This document shows positions 1 through 7,603 of a stretch of DNA of 10,118 nt, piece after piece; position 1 is the first letter of the stretch; each line of letters opens with the position of its first letter. This DNA is from Saprospiraceae bacterium (GTDB lineage Bacteria > Bacteroidota > Bacteroidia > Chitinophagales > Saprospiraceae): contig JADZFP010000505.1 of NCBI GenBank assembly GCA_020849825.1, forward strand, positions 1-10,118. Direction: 5' to 3'. The position numbers and the translations under genes are program-made. Below the pieces are notes generated by a model, which saw only the letters and a program-made list of their open reading frames with translations, made no database searches and was not told the DNA's origin.

Positions 1-208
1 ACACGTAGGTATCCACCGGTGCGGGTTTGCCGTCGATATTGCCGTCCCAGGCGGCTGAGGGGCCGGTTTCATCGTACACTTTTTCGCCCCAGCGGTCGTA
101 CACGCGCAGGCGAATCACCCTGGGCGCGTTCTCCACCGGCGCAGGTCGGAAGGTGTCGTTCACGTTGTCGTTGTCGGGCGTGATGGCGTTCGGGATTTTC
201 AGGTCGTT
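1..208 (-). other. Region encoding the T9SS type B / CHU_C sorting domain (incomplete)
   Basis: Residues 1904-1972 of the giant protein match the gliding-motility-associated C-terminal domain. The order is NDLKIPNAITPDNDNVNDTF, a basic stretch, YDRWGEKVYD, WDGNIDGKPAPVDTYV. In this family the N-terminal part reads FxPNxDGxNDxF; here it is ITPDNDNVNDTF, a small deviation. About 20-30 more residues and the stop codon would be expected beyond base 1. The domain directs cargo through the T9SS translocon after Sec export. Confidence 0.9.
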
Positions 209-3200
209 CGCATCGCAGGGCGGTGCAAAGCGCAGGTATACCGTGCGGGTGCCGCTGCAGCCGTCGGCGGTCGTGACCGTGAGGGTATAAGCTGTGACCG
301 AATCGGGCGGTGTGGCCAGCGGGCTCTGACAGTCGGTGCAGCTCAGTCCCGCAGGCGGCGCCCAGTGGTATTGGGCAAAGCCGCCGGGGCCCTGCAATTG
401 CACGCTGTCGCCGGAAACGAGGAAAAGCGTATCCACCGGCGGCAAAACCGGCGCCGGTAAATCGCTCAACGCGATGCAGTGCGTACTGTCGCAATCGAGG
501 CTCGATAGGAAGGTCTGGCAGTATTGTCCGGGCGCCCCGACGAGGTTTCCGAAGATCAAAACCGAGTCTTCGGGGCATTTGACCAGCGCTTCCGAGGTAT
601 TGCCGATCACTTCCAGCAGCACGCACACCGTGCTGTCGCAGCCATTTGATTTCACATATTTTTGACAATAAAAGCCCGGCTGGTCGGTCAGGCTGCCCAG
701 TACTTCGACCGGGGTTCCTTCGCAGGTAAACAGCGTTGCCAGGTTGATCGAATCGCTTTCCAGCACCGTCACCACGAGGTCTTCCTGCGCCGTGCAGCCC
801 GCGGCATTGGTAATGGTGACAAAATAGCTGGCGGTTTGCTGCGGTTGCACCAACTGAGTCGGCGCGGCGGGATTGGCGATGCCTGGCCCCTGCCAGTTCC
901 ACAGCACCGCCGGCGAGGTTTCGAGCAATACCGTTTCGCCCCGGCAAATGAGCGCATCGGGCGTGATGAGCACCGGAAGGTCGACGACGAGCACCTGATA
1001 CTGGTGGCTGACCAGACAATTGTCGTACTGATCGAGCAGGGTGAGGGGAAACGTACCGGTTTGATCCGGCGTCCAGACCAGGTTGGGGCAATCGAGACAA
1101 GGCAAGCCCAGGCCGCCCGGCCATTGGTAAATATGGCTCGTTTGCGCACTTACGCCCAGCGACACCGAATCGCCCAGACAGATTTGTTGCGTCGCGTACG
1201 TCGCATTGGCGCCGGGCAAAGGCACTACCACATCGTCGCAGTCGCAAATTGCACTGCCGGGCAGCACCGCCAGCAGTCCGCAGGCATCGCCCAGGATTTG
1301 GCCCGGGTGCAGCCAGTTGTCGGCGTAGACCTGTCCTGCTGGGATAGGCGAATAATTGCGCGTTTCCACGATTGTATCAGCCGGCGACCAAAGTCCGTCG
1401 CCGTCGACGTCTCTGACGAACAAAACCGTGGCATTGTTCAGCGTTTGGGTTCCCTCATTGACCAAAGTAACGGAATAGCCCACCGAGCCGTCGGCATTGA
1501 TGGCGATGGAGGGGTTGAGCAGCGCCGCGGCCGGGTCGTTGGGCAGCAGGGTGTATCCGACTTCTCCCGTCGATACGTACACTGCGCAGTCCGAATTGAT
1601 CGAAGGGCAATACGCGACCGAGCGCTGGCGGGTTTGTACCTGAATGGCCACGCCGGAACACAAGGGCAGGGCGGGTGTCAGAAGACTGAATTGAAAACCA
1701 AGCACGGCATTGGGCGCCAGTCCCGGCGGAATCGCCAGTTGCAGCACGGTACCGGACCATTGCGGCGGGCCGGCCGGCGCATTCAACCCCGGCTGGTAAC
1801 TGCCGGCCAGGTACTCGAACCCCGCCGGCAGGGTGATGTACACGCTGTCGCCCGGCTCGGTCGCGCCGCCGATTTGAAGATTGACCGTGAAGGTGCGGGT
1901 TTCATCGCAGCCGAACGGCGCTCCTCCGCCTGATTCCGAAATTCCGACCTGCACTTCGTAATCGGGCGTCAGCCCTTCCACCGTCAGCGGGCCGCTGGCC
2001 TTGCGCAGGAAATTGGTCGCCGTGCCGCATACCTGCTCCGCACTGGCGCCGAAAATCAATTGCGAATTGGACACTACCCCGCATGCAGCGATTACCTTGA
2101 AACGGATCAGGACGCTATTTTGCGAGTCGAGGTTGACGCCCGGAAGGCCGCCGGCAGCGACAATAGGCAAGGCCACCGCGAGGTTCCACTCGTAGGCATT
2201 ATTGGGCAACGAAGCCGGGTCGGCCATCGGTACAAAAGCCGCGCCCGCGGGATAGGCCACCTGGCTGCTGCCGGGCAACATTTGCAGGCCGGCCGGCAAC
2301 TGCACATTGGCAAAAGGCGCGTAAGCATAGCCTAAATCGGCGTTGAACACCTCGAAAACGATATAGTCGGAGGTGTCGCACAAGGGCGCGTCGGTCGGGA
2401 GCTGGGTCAGGTCGAGTTCCAGTTCGGCGAGTTGCGGACGGAACAACAATTCCAGGGTGTCCTTTGCACAGGATACCGCGCCCGACACGAGGTGCGGCTG
2501 GCAGTCCCAACCGTAAATCACCCAAAGCCGTTGCTCGTCGCAACTGTTGTTTTTCGCCTTGATGCGCAATTCGCGCTGGGCCAGCAAGCCGAGCGTGCCG
2601 AGTTGGTAAATGCCGTTTGTAGCCGCAACAGGTGTATTTTGAGGCAATTGCAACAATTCAAAATCGGACAGGCCGCCGTCGGGACTGACCAGTTCGATCC
2701 AGTAATTGGGACCCGCCACGGGGGCGAAATTGGAGAGGAGAATATCGGCGCCCACGTCTTCCGAGGGAAAATCGTACACCAGTTCGTCGGACGTGATCGT
2801 GTCGCGGGCCTGGTTGCTGAAAAAGCCGATTTTATTGAGCAAAATCACCGTCGCGGTATCGGGCATGTGCAGGCAGCCCTCGTAATCGAAGGTCACGAAT
2901 TGCCATGACGTATCGGGCGCCCTGAATTCGCAGGCCGGATCGAACACCAGATTTGTTTCCAGTTTGTAGCCTTCGTCGAGCGGCGTGCCGAATACATTGG
3001 AAAAATCGATCTGTACCCAGATAGAGTCCTGGGTGAAGGGCAAAGGCTGATTTTGGTACGCCGGCAGGTTGACGTTTTCCTGCAAACGCAGGTATTTCAG
3101 CGTCGCGGCGTTGAGGGTCAGCTTGTCGGGGATAATGAAATCGTAATCGATGATCCGGTTGAGCGGACGCACCTCGAAGGGGAACAGGTTTTCGCGGGCA

Positions 3201-5917
3201 ATGCGGATCGCGTAGTAGAAGGGTTTGATTTCCTGCGAATTCTGGCAGGGCCGTATCCCAAACGTATTGTTGACGATCGTATCCCTGTAGCCTGAATACT
3301 GGAACATCAGGGTGTCGAAACGGCGGTAGGCGTAAAAATCGGGATAATCGATCCGGCCCGGCGCGAATGCCATTTCAAAATTGATGAGCGGGGGCAGGTG
3401 CTGTTCGCTGAACGGCACGTAGTTGAAATCCAGTTTAAAATCGGTGCTCATCTCGATGGAGTCGCCGGCAGCCAGTGCAAAACAGGGCGGCAAACACCCC
3501 CAGGCGCTCAGCGAATCCACGTGGACGGCCATGACATGCTTCATGGTGACGAATTCGTCGATTTTGACCACCGGCTGCACATTGACGTTGGTCACCACGC
3601 CGTACAACTTCTTATAGGCGATCCAAAGGCTGTCGAGCTGACACTCGTAGTACGCGTCTTCACTCACGTCCCAAATGCGTATCTGTATGCCGCCAATGTT
3701 GCGAAACCGCTCGGGATTGGCGAAAAAGTTGCGGGCAGTGGCGACTTCGAACTCGTCGTTGACCCCCGCGTACGGAATATCGCTTCGAATGACTTCGGTG
3801 AAAATGTTGTGCCAGATCACGCACAGGCTGTCGCCCGTCAGCACCCGCGAGCCGGCAACCACCCGCATGGTATCGCCCGGCAGAAAACGGTCGCGGCGGA
3901 TTTTGTCGAGGTCGACTGCCCCTGCATCGGCCGAGCGGTTGTCGTCGTGGTCGGGGAGCCCCAGGTTAAGGCGGTAGGCCCGGTAAGTATGGCGTTGGGT
4001 TGCTCCTTCTTCGCATTGATCGCATTGGCCTTCGCCGCCGGCAACACCACCTCCTCCAATGGGAAATTCACTCGTATCCACCGGACAAGGGCAATCGGTT
4101 TTCAACTGAAACGGGCTGCAGGCGGAAATCCCGCAGGCCGGGTCGTTTTCCAGTTTTCTGGTCAATATGAATTGTCCTTCTCCGATAAAGCCGCAACTGG
4201 AACAAAGCACGTTTAAAATGCTAAAATTGCCGCTCGCCGAAGGCGGGGGAATAGGCGGCAAATCGCTGAATGTGGCGTCCGGAAGGCAATTGGCCCGCAT
4301 ACAAAACGGGACGAATATCGAATCGCTCGGCAAAGGCAGCTCGTAGGCCAGTCGTATCCGCGTGATCGTGTCGTAGGTCACCAGCGTATCGATGGTGACC
4401 AGCACAGGGCTTTCTCCATCGGCATTCGGCTGGCAGGCCGGGTCGTAAAACAAACCCCAGGGCAAATCGAGCTGCAGCCAGGCATAGCCCTCCTCTTCCA
4501 GCAGGCGGCCGGAATGGATGAAATAGGCAAAAGGATACTGGGCGCCGTCTTCCATGCACTGGCCGATGGCAAAAGTCACCCCGCCCACCCAGGAGAGCAG
4601 GTCCTGTTCACCCGCCATCAGAAAAGTATCGGCTTTCGAACCCCCGACCGGGCATTCCACTACGTGGAAATAATTGCCCTGCAAAGGCGGAAGCGAGGGA
4701 TCGCAGGCCTCGGAGCAAAAAAAGGTGTTGAATAAAATATCCAGCGAACTGCCGGCGGGCACGGTCGGGATGACCAATACGATCAGGCTGTCGTGTTCTA
4801 CGTCGCATAAAGGCATGTTGGCGGCGGCGGTCACGTTGGGCGTCACCGGTATTTCCGTACCGCCGATATTGAACCGCAGCGACGCGCCGTCGATGCCCAT
4901 TCGGCTGGCCTGGGTCGACGAGATTTGTACCAGCACGTTGTTGGCGGCGGCGACGCCCTGGTTGTCCACCCGGATTTTCTGCACGGTGGGATCGCCGGCA
5001 CAGCGGTCGAACGGATAACCGTATTCGGGCGTAAAGACCAGATTGGGCAGCTTATCAAACGGCAATATCGTGACTTCCGCCCGCGCGCTGTCGCCCTGGC
5101 ACGACGAGGCGATAGCCGTGCAGGCCCAGGCGACGGTGATATTGGAATTCACTTCAAAGCCCGTGGGCAGGGCGCAGTCGTTGACGGTGATTTTTTGTTC
5201 GATCAACACCGTTTCGCCGAATTCCAGCAGATCGTCGCCATCGCCGAAATTGGCAAAAAACGCTCCGTCGAATTGCGCCTCGAACAAGGCCGGTTGGTCG
5301 GTTTGGGTGCTTGCGCCGTTGGTCTGTATGCTGATGCCCTCGGGGTGGGCATCCGACAGGCGCAGGTGGCGAACGACGCCCAGACGGGTATTTTGCACGT
5401 GCAGGGTGCGGGTCATCATGTCGCCTTTCTGGCCGGCCACGGAATCGTTGTCGACCTGCGTGATGACCACCAGGCCGGTTTCCACGATAAAATTGGCCGT
5501 GGTGATTTGCTCGGCCTGGGCGCCGTTGCGCACGCGCAGCAGCACCGAAAACAACTGGCCGTTGTTGATGGCTTCCACCAGTCCGCAACCGGCGCCGATG
5601 GCGAGTTTTACCGTCACCGTCGTACCGGGCGGCAGGGTCGGCAGCGCCAGAACCGGCTTGTTCAGGTTGGTGATATTCGATTCTGTGGCGCCCAAAACGC
5701 TGCCAGGCTGGTACTGGAGGCCCGAGGGCATTTCCACGTCGAGCAAGGCGCCGGTGATGGGCTGGGCGGTGTTGTTGACGACCGATACCGTGAGCGTATC
5801 GGCATCGCACACGACGAGCTGGTCGGGCGTTTGGTAAAGAATCGTGAAGTTTTGGGAAAAGGAAGACGAGAGGGCGGCACAAGACAGGAATGCCGCAAGA
5901 AGTAAAATACGTTTCAC
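1..5917 (-). CDS. Giant secreted multidomain surface protein with T9SS type B (gliding-motility-associated) C-terminal sorting domain; 3' end outside window
   Basis: I read this frame through without a stop from a GTG at 5917 to the window edge, giving at least 1972 residues. An in-frame TGA lies 12 bases upstream and no ATG lies between, so GTG is the best start. It gives a clean signal peptide (MKRILLLAAFLSCAALSSSF, cleavage near SFS-Q). Residues about 23-290 look like DUF11-type beta-sandwich repeats, including a GDGDDLLEFGE turn. Residues about 290-1280 are beta-rich, cysteine-containing sequence I cannot assign, with a Gly/Cys-rich linker near 620-640. Further DUF11/CARDB-like segments span about 1320-1560, with an EF-hand-like DxDxDG loop at 1503-1514. 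Ig/PKD-like modules follow from about 1575, with CxxC at 1607-1610 and 1860-1863 and a 49-residue tandem module at 1732-1829. From residue 1904 the CHU_C-type domain begins (IPNAITPDNDNVNDTF, then YDRWGEKVYD and WDG). About 60 cysteines are present. Expected role: T9SS-exported surface or adhesive protein; the ligand is unknown. Family and secretion route are secure, function is not. Confidence 0.93.
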   Translation of the reverse strand, partial: MKRILLLAAFLSCAALSSSFSQNFTILYQTPDQLVVCDADTLTVSVVNNTAQPITGALLDVEMPSGLQYQPGSVLGATESNITNLNKPVLALPTLPPGTTVTVKLAIGAGCGLVEAINNGQLFSVLLRVRNGAQAEQITTANFIVETGLVVITQVDNDSVAGQKGDMMTRTLHVQNTRLGVVRHLRLSDAHPEGISIQTNGASTQTDQPALFEAQFDGAFFANFGDGDDLLEFGETVLIEQKITVNDCALPTGFEVNSNITVAWACTAIASSCQGDSARAEVTILPFDKLPNLVFTPEYGYPFDRCAGDPTVQKIRVDNQGVAAANNVLVQISSTQASRMGIDGASLRFNIGGTEIPVTPNVTAAANMPLCDVEHDSLIVLVIPTVPAGSSLDILFNTFFCSEACDPSLPPLQGNYFHVVECPVGGSKADTFLMAGEQDLLSWVGGVTFAIGQCMEDGAQYPFAYFIHSGRLLEEEGYAWLQLDLPWGLFYDPACQPNADGESPVLVTIDTLVTYDTITRIRLAYELPLPSDSIFVPFCMRANCLPDATFSDLPPIPPPSASGNFSILNVLCSSCGFIGEGQFILTRKLENDPACGISACSPFQLKTDCPCPVDTSEFPIGGGGVAGGEGQCDQCEEGATQRHTYRAYRLNLGLPDHDDNRSADAGAVDLDKIRRDRFLPGDTMRVVAGSRVLTGDSLCVIWHNIFTEVIRSDIPYAGVNDEFEVATARNFFANPERFRNIGGIQIRIWDVSEDAYYECQLDSLWIAYKKLYGVVTNVNVQPVVKIDEFVTMKHVMAVHVDSLSAWGCLPPCFALAAGDSIEMSTDFKLDFNYVPFSEQHLPPLINFEMAFAPGRIDYPDFYAYRRFDTLMFQYSGYRDTIVNNTFGIRPCQNSQEIKPFYYAIRIARENLFPFEVRPLNRIIDYDFIIPDKLTLNAATLKYLRLQENVNLPAYQNQPLPFTQDSIWVQIDFSNVFGTPLDEGYKLETNLVFDPACEFRAPDTSWQFVTFDYEGCLHMPDTATVILLNKIGFFSNQARDTITSDELVYDFPSEDVGADILLSNFAPVAGPNYWIELVSPDGGLSDFELLQLPQNTPVAATNGIYQLGTLGLLAQRELRIKAKNNSCDEQRLWVIYGWDCQPHLVSGAVSCAKDTLELLFRPQLAELELDLTQLPTDAPLCDTSDYIVFEVFNADLGYAYAPFANVQLPAGLQMLPGSSQVAYPAGAAFVPMADPASLPNNAYEWNLAVALPIVAAGGLPGVNLDSQNSVLIRFKVIAACGVVSNSQLIFGASAEQVCGTATNFLRKASGPLTVEGLTPDYEVQVGISESGGGAPFGCDETRTFTVNLQIGGATEPGDSVYITLPAGFEYLAGSYQPGLNAPAGPPQWSGTVLQLAIPPGLAPNAVLGFQFSLLTPALPLCSGVAIQVQTRQRSVAYCPSINSDCAVYVSTGEVGYTLLPNDPAAALLNPSIAINADGSVGYSVTLVNEGTQTLNNATVLFVRDVDGDGLWSPADTIVETRNYSPIPAGQVYADNWLHPGQILGDACGLLAVLPGSAICDCDDVVVPLPGANATYATQQICLGDSVSLGVSAQTSHIYQWPGGLGLPCLDCPNLVWTPDQTGTFPLTLLDQYDNCLVSHQYQVLVVDLPVLITPDALICRGETVLLETSPAVLWNWQGPGIANPAAPTQLVQPQQTASYFVTITNAAGCTAQEDLVVTVLESDSINLATLFTCEGTPVEVLGSLTDQPGFYCQKYVKSNGCDSTVCVLLEVIGNTSEALVKCPEDSVLIFGNLVGAPGQYCQTFLSSLDCDSTHCIALSDLPAPVLPPVDTLFLVSGDSVQLQGPGGFAQYHWAPPAGLSCTDCQSPLATPPDSVTAYTLTVTTADGCSGTRTVYLRFAPPCDANDLKIPNAITPDNDNVNDTFRPAPVENAPRVIRLRVYDRWGEKVYDETGPSAAWDGNIDGKPAPVDTYV
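431..724 (-). repeat. Two tandem 49-residue Cys-rich modules (GxYCQ...CDSTxC) in the giant protein
   Basis: Two protein-level repeats sit head to tail at residues 1732-1780 and 1781-1829. Each begins with a cysteine followed one residue later by Glu (TCEGTPVEV and KCPEDSVLI). Each continues to GFYCQ or GQYCQ exactly 16 residues after that cysteine, and ends with CDSTVC or CDSTHC. The spacing of equivalent residues is 49 amino acids (147 nt) at both landmarks checked. DNA identity is modest, so this is an old protein-module duplication rather than a recent DNA repeat. The conserved cysteines suggest disulfides in an exported domain. Confidence 0.75.
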
Positions 5918-5961
5918 GGGCAGGATTCAGGTGAAAGTGAACAGAGATTTTTTAAGCGGAC

Positions 5962-5990
5962 TAAATGTATAGGATTTCACTTCATACAAA
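5962..5990 (-). promoter_or_regulatory. Candidate Bacteroidota-type promoter for the giant T9SS gene
   Basis: On the minus strand a TTTG (plus positions 5987-5990) is followed after 17 bases by TACATTTA (5962-5969). This differs at one position from the Bacteroidota -7 consensus TAnnTTTG, and the spacing fits the TTG-N17-23-TAnnTTTG form described for Flavobacterium. Transcription would begin near 5955, leaving a leader of about 40 bases before the GTG at 5917. The assignment rests on motif match and location only. I saw no equally good match on the plus strand for the divergent photolyase gene. Confidence 0.4.
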
Positions 5991-6062
5991 CATGTTTTTT
6001 GTTATAAAAAACCATCGCTTGTCGTCTCGTGTTTACCCTGCTCTTTCAACCCGCCCTGCGCC

Positions 6063-7532
6063 TTGCCCAAGCAACAGATCAACATCGTTTGGCTCAAACG
6101 CGACCTGCGCACGCAGGATCACCTGCCCCTGCATTGGGCGGAAAAAGCCGGTCTGCCATATCTGGTATTGTACCTGTTTGAGCCCTCGATGATGGCTTAC
6201 CCCGATTGCAGCGAGCGTCATTTGCAGTTTCAGTACCAATCGCTGTTGCACATGAATGCGCAGTGGAAAAACCTGAACCGGGAGGTCGTCATTTGCTACG
6301 GAGAGGCGCTGCCGGTGTTTGCTTTTTGGGCCGGACAATTTGAGGTTCGGGAAATATTCAGTTACCGCGAAAGCGGCATTCAGCACACCTACGACCGCGA
6401 CAAAGCGCTGGCCGCATTTTTTCGCCAAAAAGGCATCCGGTGGCGCGAAGCGCCGCGCGACGGCATCCAGCGCGGCATTCGCAACCGCGAGGGCTGGGAT
6501 CGCCACTGGTACGCCGTCCTGCACGAGCCGCCGCTGCAAAACACCTATCGACGGGCCGACGACCCGGCGCCGGCACACCCTTTTCCGCTGCCCGCCGAAT
6601 GGCAAACACGCCTTGCCGCTTACCCGCCCGAATTGCAGCGCCCCGGCGAACAGGCGGCTTTCCAATATCTCCACTCCTTCGTCGGCGGGCGCGGGCAGCA
6701 CTACCACCGCCATATTTCGAAACCCGCCGAAAGCCGGCTTTCCTGCGGCCGCATCTCGCCGCACCTGGCCTGGGGCAATATCAGCGTGCGGCAGGCGTAT
6801 CAATTGGTGCGGCAATCCGGCAATTTTCCGGCACACCGGCGGGCTTACGAGGCTTTTTTGACCCGTCTGAAATGGCGCGACCATTTTATCCAGAAATTTG
6901 AAATGGAATGCAGCTACGAAACCCGCTGCGTCAACCGGGGTTACGAATTGCTCGATTTGCCCCGCGACGAACGGCTCATCGCGGCCTGGGAAAGCGGCGC
7001 CACGGGCTACCCGCTCGTCGACGCCTGTATGCGCTGCCTGCACGTCACCGGCTGGATCAACTTCCGGATGCGGGCCATGCTGGTGTCGTTTTTGTGCCAT
7101 CAGTTGCTGCAAGACTGGCGTACGGGCGTGTACCACCTCGCCCGCCTGTTTCTCGACTACGAACCGGGCATCCATTACCCCCAGTTTCAGATGCAGGCCG
7201 GTGTGACGGGCACCAACACCATCCGGATGTACAACCCCGTCAAACAATCACAGGAGCACGATCCGCAGGGTGATTTTATCAAAAAATGGGTACCCGAGCT
7301 GGCCGGAGTCCCCGCGCCGCTCGTCCACGAGCCCTGGAAAATGTCGCCGATGGAACAGGCTTTGTACGGCGTCGTCATTGGCCGCGACTACCCCGCGCCG
7401 GTGGTCGCCCCCGAGGAAAATGCCCGCATTGCCCGCGAACGCCTGTGGTCGCACCGCGCCAACCCCGTCGTGAAAGCCGAAAACGGGCGGATACTGGCCA
7501 CGCACACGCGGCAGGCGGCGGGTAAAAAATAA
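6063..7532 (+). CDS. Cryptochrome/photolyase family FAD-binding protein (divergent deoxyribodipyrimidine photolyase-like)
   Basis: A 489-residue protein, close to the usual 450-500 of the family, starting with TTG. An in-frame TAG at 5970 bounds the frame and no ATG, GTG or CTG precedes the TTG. The start gives the standard N-terminus (INIVWLKRDLRTQDHLPL) of the Rossmann-like antenna domain, residues about 5-135. A linker follows, then the helical FAD-binding domain. Visible landmarks are SRLSCGRISPHLAWGNIS (about 222-243), KWRDHF, GYPLVDACMR, TGWINFRMRAM (329-339), DWRTG (351-355), LDYEPGIHYPQFQMQAG (364-380) and IRMYNPVKQ. Known members use blue light and FAD to split UV-induced pyrimidine dimers, or act as blue-light sensors. 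By eye against E. coli PhrB, W359 and R344 are kept, but W306, N341, N378, W382 and W384 appear replaced by L299, F334, H371, F375 and M377. No iron-sulfur cysteine cluster is evident. The fold is certain; CPD repair activity is not. It is cytoplasmic and monocistronic by position. Confidence 0.95.
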   Translation: MPKQQINIVWLKRDLRTQDHLPLHWAEKAGLPYLVLYLFEPSMMAYPDCSERHLQFQYQSLLHMNAQWKNLNREVVICYGEALPVFAFWAGQFEVREIFSYRESGIQHTYDRDKALAAFFRQKGIRWREAPRDGIQRGIRNREGWDRHWYAVLHEPPLQNTYRRADDPAPAHPFPLPAEWQTRLAAYPPELQRPGEQAAFQYLHSFVGGRGQHYHRHISKPAESRLSCGRISPHLAWGNISVRQAYQLVRQSGNFPAHRRAYEAFLTRLKWRDHFIQKFEMECSYETRCVNRGYELLDLPRDERLIAAWESGATGYPLVDACMRCLHVTGWINFRMRAMLVSFLCHQLLQDWRTGVYHLARLFLDYEPGIHYPQFQMQAGVTGTNTIRMYNPVKQSQEHDPQGDFIKKWVPELAGVPAPLVHEPWKMSPMEQALYGVVIGRDYPAPVVAPEENARIARERLWSHRANPVVKAENGRILATHTRQAAGKK

Positions 7533-7603
7533 ACGGGAGGCGCTATTTTCATCGGATCAATGATGACCGGATTCGATAACCCAAATAAACCTGTCGCCCC
7601 TCC

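Noticed and set aside
69..1247. Minus-strand 392-codon frame at the left end
   Set aside because: It lies in a different minus-strand frame from the giant protein. The giant frame contains the Ig-like and CHU_C motifs here, whereas this one yields Arg/Gly/Ala-rich sequence typical of an out-of-frame read.
662..1933. Long plus-strand open frame (423 codons) opposite the giant gene, with others at 3398-4216 and 4925-5905
   Set aside because: These are antisense shadows of a GC-rich coding strand. Their translations lack domains or signal peptides, while the minus frame reads continuously with recognisable T9SS features across the same bases.
5965..6192. ATG-initiated plus-strand small frames near 5965-5992 ahead of the photolyase
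   Set aside because: They are out of frame with the photolyase, overlap its start, and give no recognisable peptide. The region is better explained as divergent intergenic DNA.
6033..7247. Minus-strand open frame of 404 codons across the photolyase gene
   Set aside because: It is the antisense of a clearly conserved photolyase frame, shows no recognisable motif, and owes its length to high GC content.
7551..7572. Inverted repeat in the convergent gap between the photolyase and propeller genes
   Set aside because: The 9-base arms contain two mismatches and no clear T run follows on either strand, so it is too weak to call a terminator.
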